28,798 nucleotides of DNA from CAZJPS01 sp964548055. Its GTDB lineage: Bacteria > Patescibacteriota > Gracilibacteria > Peribacterales > Peribacteraceae. The notes below the pieces were generated by a model, which made no database searches, was not told where the DNA came from, and saw only the letters and a list, made by a program, of their open reading frames with translations. A program made the translations under genes and the position numbers. Of the stretch, positions 8,137 through 15,950 are shown piece after piece; the first letter of the stretch is position 1; every line of letters starts with the position of its first letter. The DNA lies in NCBI GenBank assembly GCA_964548055.1, contig CAZJPS010000008.1, forward strand, positions 1 to 28,798, read 5' to 3'.

Positions 8137-8145
8137 AGAGTAGCA
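8137..8145 (-). promoter_or_regulatory. Extended -10 promoter of uvrB, predicted leaderless
   Basis: On the minus strand TGCTACTCT ends eight bases before the ATG at 8128. No Shine-Dalgarno sequence. No LexA-type box was recognised. Confidence 0.45.
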
Positions 8146-8225
8146 GAAAACCGTGTGTACAACAGGGCAAAATTGCAAAAAAGAGGCATTCCCATGAGAC
8201 AATGAAGTGCTCATTCACATAAAAA

Positions 8226-8253
8226 TTGACAAACTAACAAATAAAATCATTAT
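8226..8253 (+). promoter_or_regulatory. Promoter for the 8260 gene, predicted leaderless
   Basis: Perfect TTGACA (8226-8231), 16-base spacer, CATTAT (8248-8253; a TTATAC frame two bases on is also possible). The ATG at 8260 is six bases after the -10. Confidence 0.65.
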
Positions 8254-8259
8254 ACGTAT

Positions 8260-8592
8260 ATGCTTGAAAATTTAATTGAATGCGATATTGCAACATTACC
8301 TCCTGCTACTCCGGAAGAGCTTAAAGCGCGCGTAGAGCAGCAAAGCCTGGGATTGTACTTATTTCTGAATGACCAAAGTTTGAAAAAATTCCAGTCGGCA
8401 GTGAAGAAAGGGATTAACGATGTGCGCAGCGGATGCAAGACCATTCAGGATCTGAACTACAGCTTACGATCGACGCTGGAGAACTTGTTGAACATTCCTT
8501 CTCGCGGCGATACTCACAAAAAACATATATGTACAAGGAAAGACGTACATTGGAGCAGGTTAAAGCGCCCACAAGAAAAGCATCCCGTGTAA
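8260..8592 (+). CDS. Small protein of unknown function, divergent from uvrB
   Basis: 110 residues, soluble, mixed charge. The first ~85 residues look helical (PEELKARVEQQSLGLYLFL; SLKKFQSAVKKGINDVRSG; LNYSLRSTLENLLNI); the last 25 are basic and His-rich (THKKHICTRKDVHWSRLKR). No family is recognised. A near-consensus promoter directly in front of the ATG supports expression. It precedes serS by 131 bases, but serS appears to have its own promoter. Confidence 0.6.
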   Translation: MLENLIECDIATLPPATPEELKARVEQQSLGLYLFLNDQSLKKFQSAVKKGINDVRSGCKTIQDLNYSLRSTLENLLNIPSRGDTHKKHICTRKDVHWSRLKRPQEKHPV

Positions 8593-8632
8593 ACTATTGA
8601 TCTTGGTACTAGTACATGCCACTGGCCACAGC

Positions 8633-8713
8633 TACAATCTTGTTCCGGTCATCGGAACTCAAGATCTCCAGCTTTCGTGTCCTAGTGGGCACTACGGCTG
8701 GCAGGCCACTCCC
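8633..8713 (+). promoter_or_regulatory. Structured leader of serS
   Basis: TACAAT at 8633-8638 is a possible -10. It is followed by a long hairpin (ATCTTG 8637-8642 with CAAGAT 8660-8665, TTCCG 8643-8647 with CGGAA 8653-8657, a two-base bulge) and by a second possible stem (AGTGG 8684-8688 with CCACT 8706-8710) just before the ATG. There is no T-box consensus (no TGGNACCGCG) and no T-run. A regulatory role is only a possibility. Confidence 0.35.
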
Positions 8714-8723
8714 ATTTCTGCTC

Positions 8724-10025
8724 ATGATTGATATTCAAGACCTCCGCCACAGACCCGAAGCATACGCAGACGCTGCCAGAAAGAAGCGCATAAAAGTGGA
8801 TGTTCAGGAATTTTTGAAGCTGGACACCCAGCGTAGAGAGCTTTTAAAAAAGGTAGAAGACATGCGCAGCACCAAAAATAGTGTGAGTAAGCAGGTGCCC
8901 ACCATGAAGGGAGAAGACAAAGCGGCAGCTATCATCGAAATGAAAAAAGTATCTGATGAATTAAAAGTGAGTGAAACCGAATTGGAATCTATAGAAAAAG
9001 AATGGCAGCACTGGATGCTACTTATGCCTAGCATTCCTCTTTCCACAGTTCCTGAAGGCAAAGATGACACAGAAAATAGGGAAGTGCGAACGTGGGGGCA
9101 CATCCCAGCATTCAAGTTTGACCCCCTCGATCACGTCACGCTCGGCGAAAAACTGGATATTCTGGACATTGCGAGAGCAGTGAAAATAGCCGGCTCACGC
9201 ACGTACTTTTTAAAAGGCGATGGCGTGCGCTTGGAATATGCGGTACTGATGTTCACTCTCGATTCACTGGTGAAAAAGGGCTACACACCCTTTTTGCCAC
9301 CACTCCTTGTGCATTACGAAGCCATGATGGGAACCAGTTATTTCCCTGGCGGGGAAGAGCAGGCCTACACCGTTGGTGTGCAGAAAGAAAAAGGCGGACC
9401 CATAGAATCTGATGATGCGTATTTGATTGGAACATCAGAGGTGTCGGTAACCAGCTATCACAGCAATGAAATATTGAAGCTAGAGGATCTTCCCAAGCGC
9501 TACTGCGGGATTAGTAACTGCTTCCGCAGAGAAGCAGGTACATACGGCAAAGATACAAAAGGCCTGTACCGTATTCACCAATTCCAAAAAGTGGAGCAGG
9601 TGGTGCTCTGTGAGAATGACGATATTGTGAGCGCAGAGTTGCACAGGGAACTCCTGCAAAATGCAGAAGATGTACTACAAGCACTGGAACTTCCCTATCG
9701 AGTTGTAGACGTGTGCACTGGAGATATGGGCCGAGGCCAAGTATGTAAAAATGATATCGAAACCTGGATGCCTAGCCGCAACAGTTACGGCGAAACACAC
9801 AGTTGTTCTACCTTCCACGATTTCCAATCGCGCAGATTGAATATCAAATACGAAACCAAAGATGGGCAGAAAAAATTTGTGCATACACTCAATAACACAT
9901 GCATCGCCTCTCCAAGAATTTTGATTCCGATTTTGGAAATGTATCAAAATAAGGATGGGAGTGTTTCTATTCCGAAAGTGCTACAGCCATATATGGGCGG
10001 ACAGAAAGTGATAGCGACAAAATAA
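8724..10025 (+). CDS. serS: Seryl-tRNA synthetase
   Basis: 433 residues, normal bacterial length. Charges tRNA-Ser (and tRNA-Sec) with serine. The N-terminal tRNA-binding coiled-coil arm spans about 28-100. The class II core carries the TxE loop GTSEV (236-240), motif 2 with CFRREAG (266-272), and motif 3 in the region 388-410, where NNTCIASPR replaces the common NGSG.AVGR, keeping the catalytic Arg398. The frame is open 36 codons further upstream, but MIDIQDLRHRPEAY is the family N-terminus, so the ATG at 8724 is chosen. No Shine-Dalgarno sequence precedes it; a structured leader does. Confidence 0.95.
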   Translation: MIDIQDLRHRPEAYADAARKKRIKVDVQEFLKLDTQRRELLKKVEDMRSTKNSVSKQVPTMKGEDKAAAIIEMKKVSDELKVSETELESIEKEWQHWMLLMPSIPLSTVPEGKDDTENREVRTWGHIPAFKFDPLDHVTLGEKLDILDIARAVKIAGSRTYFLKGDGVRLEYAVLMFTLDSLVKKGYTPFLPPLLVHYEAMMGTSYFPGGEEQAYTVGVQKEKGGPIESDDAYLIGTSEVSVTSYHSNEILKLEDLPKRYCGISNCFRREAGTYGKDTKGLYRIHQFQKVEQVVLCENDDIVSAELHRELLQNAEDVLQALELPYRVVDVCTGDMGRGQVCKNDIETWMPSRNSYGETHSCSTFHDFQSRRLNIKYETKDGQKKFVHTLNNTCIASPRILIPILEMYQNKDGSVSIPKVLQPYMGGQKVIATK

Positions 10026-10062
10026 GAGGAGAAGGTTTTAAAGTGGATGAAAGGGACAAAGG

Positions 10063-10068
10063 TATACT
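10063..10068 (+). promoter_or_regulatory. -10 box before the glycosyltransferase gene
   Basis: TATACT nine bases before the ATG at 10078, no Shine-Dalgarno sequence and no convincing -35. It lies at the end of an AAAGGGACAAAGG repeat unit (10050-10062). Confidence 0.4.
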
Positions 10069-10077
10069 TCAGATCTC

Positions 10078-11157
10078 ATGAAAATTCTGTTCACCCGTTT
10101 TCCGCTCGAGAGTGCCTTAGGAGGTGCTGAAATTCAGACTCTCAGTTTGATGGAAGGACTACAAAAAGATGGTCACTCAGTAGCATTTGTAGGAAGCTGC
10201 CCTGTGCTTTTAGAGCACACAGCTAAGCAAAACATACTGCAAATACAACTGGATATTGGAGCACCGCCTGTGACCAAATGGGGAGCAATTTCTTTTTTTT
10301 GGCGGAAGCAATTCATGACACAAAAAATCTTAGGAATTCTGAATAATATCGAAGGAATCGATGCCATCTTCATGCTCAGCCTGTCAGAAAAATTACTCGC
10401 AACAGAGTGGGCTGCCAAAAAAGGAATCAGGGTATTCTGGGTAGAACATGATAGGATAGGGCCCTGGCTTACCAAAAATCCGTGGCTTACCCTCCTCAAA
10501 AAACAGAGCGAGCACGCAACCACAATTTGTGTGTCGGAACTAAGCCGGAAGCTGTATGTAGATCTTGGATGGTCTGCACAGAAAACAATTGCCATTCCAA
10601 ACGGAATTGACCCCCATCGTTTTAGCCAAAGCCCCGCCCCAAGCACTCGACCGAAAGAAATTCACATTGGATGCATAGCTCGCCTAAGTAAAGAAAAAGG
10701 AATCGATATTCTTCTGAATGCAGTAAAAAATATTCCACATGTAACACTGACAATCCTGGGGAAAGGACCGGAAGAAAATGCATTAAAACGGATGACAGCA
10801 AAAAATACATCGATTATTTCTAGTGTCCCTGATGTAGGCGCGTTCTACCAATCACTCGATATGTTGGTACTACCTTCTCGTGACCACGATCCCTTTGGAC
10901 TCGTTGCCGCAGAGGCAATGATGCTTGGAATCCCCGTAATAGTAACGGATGCATGCGGCATTGCAGGCTATTTGGAAAACGACAAAGATGCCATTATTGT
11001 AAAAGCGAACAACAGCGCAGCCTTGCAAAAAGGCATTCAAAAATTACTGAATCAAACATTCCGCAACCGCATCGCACGTGCTGGCCAGAATACTGCACGC
11101 AAAAGATATACGGTTACAAAAATGGTGAGTGAGTATGAGGAACTTCTACGTTCATAA
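10078..11157 (+). CDS. GT4-family glycosyltransferase
   Basis: 359 residues, GT-B fold retaining glycosyltransferase (glycogen synthase/WbaZ-like, Glycos_transf_1). N-terminal acceptor domain starts MKILFTRFPLESALGGAE, with the glycine-rich GGAE at 15-18. The C-terminal nucleotide-sugar domain has PNGID (174-178), RLSKEKG (202-208), GKGPE and the EX7E-type region PSRDHDPFGLVAAEA (266-280). No signal peptide or membrane span, so it acts on the cytoplasmic face. The donor and acceptor cannot be told from sequence. It lies between serS and a cell-wall hydrolase, so a role in envelope polysaccharide is plausible. Confidence 0.88.
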   Translation: MKILFTRFPLESALGGAEIQTLSLMEGLQKDGHSVAFVGSCPVLLEHTAKQNILQIQLDIGAPPVTKWGAISFFWRKQFMTQKILGILNNIEGIDAIFMLSLSEKLLATEWAAKKGIRVFWVEHDRIGPWLTKNPWLTLLKKQSEHATTICVSELSRKLYVDLGWSAQKTIAIPNGIDPHRFSQSPAPSTRPKEIHIGCIARLSKEKGIDILLNAVKNIPHVTLTILGKGPEENALKRMTAKNTSIISSVPDVGAFYQSLDMLVLPSRDHDPFGLVAAEAMMLGIPVIVTDACGIAGYLENDKDAIIVKANNSAALQKGIQKLLNQTFRNRIARAGQNTARKRYTVTKMVSEYEELLRS

Positions 11158-11196
11158 GTTTCCCTACGATATCCTGGGCGCCATACTGAACCATGC

Positions 11197-11202
11197 TATA
11201 GT
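11197..11202 (+). promoter_or_regulatory. -10 box before the amidase-SpoIID gene
   Basis: TATAGT eight bases before the ATG at 11211. No good -35. CCAGG just before the ATG is at best a weak ribosome site. Confidence 0.4.
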
Positions 11203-11210
11203 CAGCCAGG

Positions 11211-13604
11211 ATGCGTTCCCGATGGATTTTAGCTGGCCTGTTTCCATTGCTGTTGCTCAGTTTTTCGGCAGCAGCACACGATGATCTACATACATTTCAA
11301 AAACCTATCGATGGTGTGAGTGTGAGGTTAGCATCAGTACACAGCACTGCTGCAGTTCGTTATTGGAAAAATGGAATGTGGAGCAATTGGGAGGAACTGA
11401 AGGTAGAAAACGAACAAGATCCAACGCTTCTTGAATCAAATTTGATTACCTTTCCACAAGGTATTACTCGCGCGGATTTTAAGCATGATCTACCAATCGA
11501 TATTCATCCAATTTACATTTCAAAAGATCCTATCAGCTACAAAGTAGCTTCACTCGACGTAATGGATAAGCCGCGAATTTTAACCAGAGAGGAATGGGGA
11601 GCAGATGAATCACTACTGTATAAAAAAGTTTTGCCATCTTCTCCGGCAGAAACGAGTGAGGACGACAATGGAAGCTCGGCTCCATCTGTAAGCACTTCAC
11701 AAAGAGAAAAAGATTGCGAAGAATGGCAACTGAATTACCCTGATGAATTTAAAACGACGACAGAAAAAATTGCAGATACTACAAGCAACACCTTGCTTTG
11801 GAAAAACCGCTATTCCAAAAAAATAAAACTCCTCGTGGTGCACCACACGGCACAATCGTTAAAATCAGAAACGCGCTCAGGTCCCGAAATGATGCGCGCA
11901 CTCTATCAATATCATGCAGTAAACAGGGGCTGGGGAGATATTGGATACCATTATGTCATCGATTCAGAAGGACAGATTTACGAAGGTAAAGCGGGTGGGG
12001 ATTACATTGTAGGAGGCCACGCCTATTGCAATAACGTAGGAACATTGGGCATTGCATTAATTGGAAATTTTGATGAATTACAGCCGCCTCAGGTACAAAT
12101 GCAATCACTGCAATGGCTGCTAAAAAATCTTGCTGATAAATATGAGATAGATATATCCAAGGATACCTCGTACCACGGAATAACACTCCCTCCCATTGTT
12201 GGACACCGTCAGCTGCTTTCTACAGATTGCCCAGGAGAATACGTATGGCGAACTTTGGATCAAGTGCGTACGCATGTAGCAAGTAATGACCTCACGGCAG
12301 CTATTCGGTTCCCCACTCTGACCAAAGCTAGTAAAAAGGCTGCTCCTTCTCGACTCACAAAAATTGCATCGCAGGCCTTTACAGCACTGAGTGGAACGGA
12401 AATTGAAAGCAGGCCTGGAGGAGAAGTACAGCTTTCCGTTCTATTTCACACTGCCAATACAGCATACCGATCTGGCGCAAAAATTGGCGATGTGCGCAAA
12501 TCCTCAACACAGATGATCATCACGCAAGAAAAAGAAAATGCATTTGTCCCAGTTCGCGGATTTTTAGTTGCTCCAATTGCCCTTGCATCCAATACCTCCA
12601 CACTCATACGTCTCCGTGTTCAGCTTCCACGTGCGCGTGGAAATTTCACACTTCGTATAGGTGATCTCACCTATACTATTTCTGCTACTGGAAAAACTGT
12701 AAAAGGCAGGCAAACAACAAGCTCATACCAAAGATATACAACGGAAAAAACAGTTTCTTCCGCAGAAGTAACTGCTTCAGACAGTGATACACGAAAGTAC
12801 ATTCGCATTCGTCTCACAAGCCTTCCCACTAATCGCATCACTCTAGCCACAAAAGGTGAAGCTACTGTAAATGGTGTGCAATTTCCTGGAAAATCAATCA
12901 CGCTCCAAAAAAATGGCACGCTGTGTGAAGCAACAGAAAATGCACAGCTGCGTTCATCCTCAATTCTTAGAATTGAAAATTCTGCCGACCACATCACAAT
13001 CACAAATTCACCAAAGGAAACGAACCGCTTCAGAGGGGTAATAGAATGCACCGTTATAGATGGTTCGCTTGTTCTCATTAATGAATTGCCTCTCGAATCA
13101 TATGTAAGGGGCCTATCGGAAGAACCTGATACTGAACCAGGTGAAAAACAAAAGGCTTTTGCCATTGCTGCTCGAACATATGCCGCCTGGTATATGGAAG
13201 AAGACCACCGTAAATTCCCGGGAAAGCCCTACGATGGCTCTGATAGCCCCGCCGAATTCCAAGCGTATGGAGGCCTCGTTTTTGAAGAAAATAACCCACT
13301 CTGGGTGTCAGCTGTAGAAGCAACTGCCAATCAGACGCTTCAATACCGTGGGCAACTTATCAAACCTCCCTACTTCTCAGTATCCGATGGGAGAACCAGA
13401 TCTCCTGCCGAGGTGGGCTGGAAAAATTTTCCCTTCGCAGAGGTTTTCACCTCTAAATCAGATCCGTGGTGCGAAGGAATGACTCTACGAGGTCACGGTG
13501 TTGGAATGTCTGGCTGTGGCGCAGAAGCACAGGCAAACGAAGGAAAAACGTTTATGGAAATTTTACAGTATTATTACCCAGGAACAGAGATTTCAGTTTT
13601 ATAG
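11211..13604 (+). CDS. Secreted fusion of a PGRP/Amidase_2 N-acetylmuramoyl-L-alanine amidase and a SpoIID-type domain
   Basis: 797 residues. Signal peptide 1-22. A beta-rich N-terminal segment leads to EEWGADES (127-134), which opens the peptidoglycan-recognition amidase fold. Zinc ligands are visible as VVHH (209-212) and GHRQLLSTDC (H332, C340), and WGDIGYHYVIDSEGQIYEG (241-259) is the family core. A middle region (about 390-600) may hold one or two beta domains. Residues 617-797 match SpoIID/LytB: LVLINELPLESYVRGL, EP at 638-639 as the likely catalytic glutamate, KAFAIAARTYA, and the closing GHGVGMSGCGAEAQANEG. SpoIID enzymes cut glycan strands stripped of peptides, so the two halves could act in sequence on peptidoglycan. 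The 3' end overlaps the converging transposase-like gene by 31 bases. Confidence 0.88.
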   Translation: MRSRWILAGLFPLLLLSFSAAAHDDLHTFQKPIDGVSVRLASVHSTAAVRYWKNGMWSNWEELKVENEQDPTLLESNLITFPQGITRADFKHDLPIDIHPIYISKDPISYKVASLDVMDKPRILTREEWGADESLLYKKVLPSSPAETSEDDNGSSAPSVSTSQREKDCEEWQLNYPDEFKTTTEKIADTTSNTLLWKNRYSKKIKLLVVHHTAQSLKSETRSGPEMMRALYQYHAVNRGWGDIGYHYVIDSEGQIYEGKAGGDYIVGGHAYCNNVGTLGIALIGNFDELQPPQVQMQSLQWLLKNLADKYEIDISKDTSYHGITLPPIVGHRQLLSTDCPGEYVWRTLDQVRTHVASNDLTAAIRFPTLTKASKKAAPSRLTKIASQAFTALSGTEIESRPGGEVQLSVLFHTANTAYRSGAKIGDVRKSSTQMIITQEKENAFVPVRGFLVAPIALASNTSTLIRLRVQLPRARGNFTLRIGDLTYTISATGKTVKGRQTTSSYQRYTTEKTVSSAEVTASDSDTRKYIRIRLTSLPTNRITLATKGEATVNGVQFPGKSITLQKNGTLCEATENAQLRSSSILRIENSADHITITNSPKETNRFRGVIECTVIDGSLVLINELPLESYVRGLSEEPDTEPGEKQKAFAIAARTYAAWYMEEDHRKFPGKPYDGSDSPAEFQAYGGLVFEENNPLWVSAVEATANQTLQYRGQLIKPPYFSVSDGRTRSPAEVGWKNFPFAEVFTSKSDPWCEGMTLRGHGVGMSGCGAEAQANEGKTFMEILQYYYPGTEISVL

Positions 13605-14026
13605 GGTGATACTTGCCGCTGAAAAGAAAGAGATGACCAAGGATATTGCTCTTTTGAAGCAACTAACCCCAATTGAACAGGACTCTCATGCATCGCTTCT
13701 AATGTCGCTTTTGGATCCGAAGGCCAGTGAAAAGCAGGTTTTGCATACCACAGTGATTCAATGCCTAATTGGTATGCAAGAAGGCGTTGATATCTTCGAA
13801 CGATGGCTATGTCTGTCTCAGGGAATTCTGCCGACATCACAAAAGAAATACTTGTAGGAAGCACAACGAATCCGTAAAGAATGAATGGATGCACTGATTG
13901 CACACGATACAAAGATTGAATGGCTGCCTCTGCAAACGGCTCATACAAAAATACAGGACGGTTTCTGGCTGTACGAAGACAAACATGCAAAGGAGGCATG
14001 CCTCTACCATAAAACTTCGCTATCAT
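13574..14026 (-). CDS. Y1/REP-associated transposase-like protein lacking the HUH histidines
   Basis: 150 residues with the shape of IS200/RAYT Y1 transposases: N-terminal PPLHVCLRTARNRPVF (11-26), the core strand YGFVVLPTSISFVM (51-64), a middle helix VRRYQRLLAYQLG with candidate tyrosines at 79 and 85, and the typical end HESPVQLGLVASKEQYPWSS (113-132). In active members the core reads MPNHVHLL; here both histidines are serine (59 and 61), so metal binding and transposition should be lost. The frame is intact and full length, which argues for a retained, non-transposing role over recent decay. It converges with and overlaps the amidase gene. A REP-like motif lies about 1 kb away at 15035-15053. 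Confidence 0.7.
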   Translation of the reverse strand: MIAKFYGRGMPPLHVCLRTARNRPVFLYEPFAEAAIQSLYRVQSVHPFILYGFVVLPTSISFVMSAEFPETDIAIVRRYQRLLAYQLGIESLWYAKPAFHWPSDPKATLEAMHESPVQLGLVASKEQYPWSSLSFQRQVSPYKTEISVPG

Positions 14027-14108
14027 CAGAACAGCATCATTTCGATCAAAACAAACGGTACTTCACTCTTTTTAGGCTTAAATAAGCCAAAAGGTGCGTT
14101 CTGATCTC

Positions 14109-14966
14109 CTACTGAACGCCTGCACGAGAACTGCTTGATACCGTATTCTGGTCGTGCAAAGTTTTGGAGAGGAATGCAAGTGTGCGTTGCCACGCTATAC
14201 CGGCTGCTTCTTCATTATACGCAGCCGTATTTTCAGGATTTGCAAAACCATGGCCAACATTGGGATAGATATACACCTCATGCACGCCCTTGTGTGTTTT
14301 AAGAGCTGCCTGGAACTCACGAACACTATCGACACTGATGGACGTATCTTTCTCTCCAAAATGACCCAAAATATCCGCTCTCATATGTTCAAAATCATCA
14401 TGCGGATCAAACTGGCCGTAATACATCACCGTTGCCTTTACTCCCAAATCATTCTTTGCCATCTGGTACGCCCATCCTCCTCCAAAACACCACCCCACCG
14501 ACGCTATGTGACTTTTTTCTACATCGGATCTTTCCTTAAGAAATGTGACTGCTTTTTGTAAATTATGCATCGCTCTTTCTGGATTGTTACGGACTGTGCC
14601 TGCCATTGTTCCAGCTTCTGTCACATCCGTGGTGGAATGCCCATCATACAAATCTACGGCCAAAACAACGTACCCTTCGTCTGCAAAATTATCTGCCATA
14701 TCACGCATGCTATTTGTAAGCCCCCACCACTGATGAATGAGTATGAGTGCCGGATGAGGACCAGGAGTATCGGGTACAGCCAAATATCCTTTGAGTGCCA
14801 TACCTTCCAATGTTCCATACTCCACCGTGCCAGGAATATCCTGCGAAAGCGCAGAAGAAGTAGATACTGAGCTTACAGCATCAGATCCTGTAGGAGGCGT
14901 GAGGATTGCGCCACAAGCAACAAGAGAAAGGCTGGCCACTAGAAGGAGAGGGATGCGCATATACAT
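14109..14966 (-). CDS. Dienelactone hydrolase family lipoprotein
   Basis: 285 residues. Signal peptide with lipobox LVAC (15-18), then a Ser/Thr-rich linker, so it is a lipid-anchored extracytoplasmic enzyme. The alpha/beta hydrolase core shows LILIHQWWGLTNSM (75-88), AVDLYDG, the nucleophile elbow GWCFGGG with Cys160, an Asp at 207 (GEKDTS) and His239 (NVGHGF): the Cys-Asp-His triad of dienelactone hydrolases. The usual Glu of the IHExxG motif is Gln79. Substrate unknown; many such proteins are general esterases. An alternative ATG two codons downstream (14960) is equally possible. TTGTCA upstream could be a -35, but no clear -10 was seen. Confidence 0.87.
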   Translation of the reverse strand: MYMRIPLLLVASLSLVACGAILTPPTGSDAVSSVSTSSALSQDIPGTVEYGTLEGMALKGYLAVPDTPGPHPALILIHQWWGLTNSMRDMADNFADEGYVVLAVDLYDGHSTTDVTEAGTMAGTVRNNPERAMHNLQKAVTFLKERSDVEKSHIASVGWCFGGGWAYQMAKNDLGVKATVMYYGQFDPHDDFEHMRADILGHFGEKDTSISVDSVREFQAALKTHKGVHEVYIYPNVGHGFANPENTAAYNEEAAGIAWQRTLAFLSKTLHDQNTVSSSSRAGVQ

Positions 14967-15013
14967 CTAAGACGTATGAAGGATACAGGTATGACAAAAC
15001 GTGGGGGAGTGGT

Positions 15014-15064
15014 TTTTAGTTTTTAGTTTGCCTGCCCTGAGCTTGTCGAATGGGTAGTTTTTAG
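15014..15064. repeat. TTTTTAG repeats interrupted by a REP-like motif
   Basis: Two TTTTTAG units (about 15013-15027), then CCCTGAGCTTGTCGAATGGG (15035-15054), then a third TTTTTAG that overlaps the stop codon of the rescue-factor gene. The inner motif resembles the TTCGACAAGCTCAGGG sequence that, from memory, recurs between genes in many environmental bacteria. Confidence 0.55.
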
Positions 15065-15456
15065 AGGGGACCTCTGGACTCTTTTATATCTGACCGATGT
15101 TTCTTTTCCTGTAGCATCTTTTCTTTGGATTTACGCGATCTCCTCGCTTTCTGTTTTCGCAGTTTAAAAATTTCTTGTGCTCGCTTTGATTCTTTTCCCT
15201 TCACTTTCTCTTCAATTTTCAGAATGAGCAATTTATAAGCCGATAAGCGGTTCTTGCTCTGTTCGCGATGTTTCTGGCAGCGTATTTCAATACCCGTTGG
15301 ATGGTGAATGAGCTGAACACAACTGGCTGTTTTATTGATTTTCTGACCTCCATGTCCGCTTCCACGAATAAATCTTTCCTCAATATCTTCCATGCGAATA
15401 CCTAGTTCCAGAGCTTGTGCTTGAAGAGGAGGCGAGAGATCGACAGGGAAATTCAT
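15061..15456 (-). CDS. GGQ-domain peptide chain release factor-like protein (ribosome rescue, ArfB/RF-H type)
   Basis: 131 residues, containing only the catalytic domain 3 of class I release factors: ERFIRGSGHGGQKINKTASC with the GGQ at 36-38 that hydrolyses peptidyl-tRNA, followed by VQLIHHPTGIEIRC and HREQSKNR. The stop-codon recognition domains are absent, as in ArfB and mtRF-R, and the C-terminus is a Lys/Arg-rich tail (RAQEIFKLRKQKARRSRKS...) able to lie in the mRNA channel. The role is release of nascent chains from stalled ribosomes. Its ATG overlaps the TGA of the upstream deacylase (ATGA, 15453-15456), so the two are translationally coupled. Confidence 0.88.
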   Translation of the reverse strand: MNFPVDLSPPLQAQALELGIRMEDIEERFIRGSGHGGQKINKTASCVQLIHHPTGIEIRCQKHREQSKNRLSAYKLLILKIEEKVKGKESKRAQEIFKLRKQKARRSRKSKEKMLQEKKHRSDIKESRGPL

Positions 15457-15941
15457 GAAAGAGTGGGAACATCCAGAATACGAGGACTATGATCCGTGAT
15501 CTGCAGAAATTTTTCCATGCCTTCATGCGGAATAACGCATGTTGCCGTATTTGTGAGCGGATGGCACTGCACGGCAGGAGCCGCCCACACAGCTTCATCA
15601 ATCACTACCTGCACTAATTTACCCATATCGTTGATGACTCCGAGAAGCGTGACACTTCCCGGCTCAACACCCAAATACTTGTGTAAATCTTCCGCAGGGC
15701 CAAAGCTCAGCCTGCGCTCATGTAATACCTTCGCAAGAGCCTTCAAATTCACGCGTTTGGCATGCGACACACTTACAAGGTAATACCGCTGATGCTTTTC
15801 ATCGCACAAAAATAAGTTCTTTGTGTCGGCACCGGGCATAGGTGGAAGTTTCTCTGATTCTTCACACGTGAACACAGCAACGTGATCAAAGCGCTGAAAG
15901 GGAATGCTGTGCTCGGTAAGGAAAGACATGATATCTGCCAC
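15453..15941 (-). CDS. YbaK/ProX-type aminoacyl-tRNA deacylase
   Basis: 162 residues from a GTG at 15941 (an ATG at codon 5, base 15929, is an equally likely start; GGTGG lies eight bases before it). Members clear mischarged tRNA such as Ala-tRNA-Pro. Family features: GADTKNLFLCDEKHQRYYLV, KRVNLKALAKVL, LGVEPGSVTLLGVIND, VVIDEAVW, and the closing CHPLTNTATCVIPHEGMEKFL. This order fits the stand-alone ProXp-ala/PrdX group better than YbaK proper. It lies 9 bases after the lipoprotein gene and overlaps the rescue factor, giving a three-gene operon whose last two products both guard translation. Confidence 0.87.
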   Translation of the reverse strand: MADIMSFLTEHSIPFQRFDHVAVFTCEESEKLPPMPGADTKNLFLCDEKHQRYYLVSVSHAKRVNLKALAKVLHERRLSFGPAEDLHKYLGVEPGSVTLLGVINDMGKLVQVVIDEAVWAAPAVQCHPLTNTATCVIPHEGMEKFLQITDHSPRILDVPTLS

Positions 15942-15950
15942 CGCCCTATA

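Noticed and set aside
8593..8723. T-box riboswitch in front of serS
   Set aside because: The TGGNACCGCG antiterminator motif and a terminator T-run are both absent.
13885..14104. Plus-strand open frames of about 66 codons between the amidase and hydrolase genes
   Set aside because: They are mostly antisense to the Y1-transposase-like gene and show no protein-like pattern.
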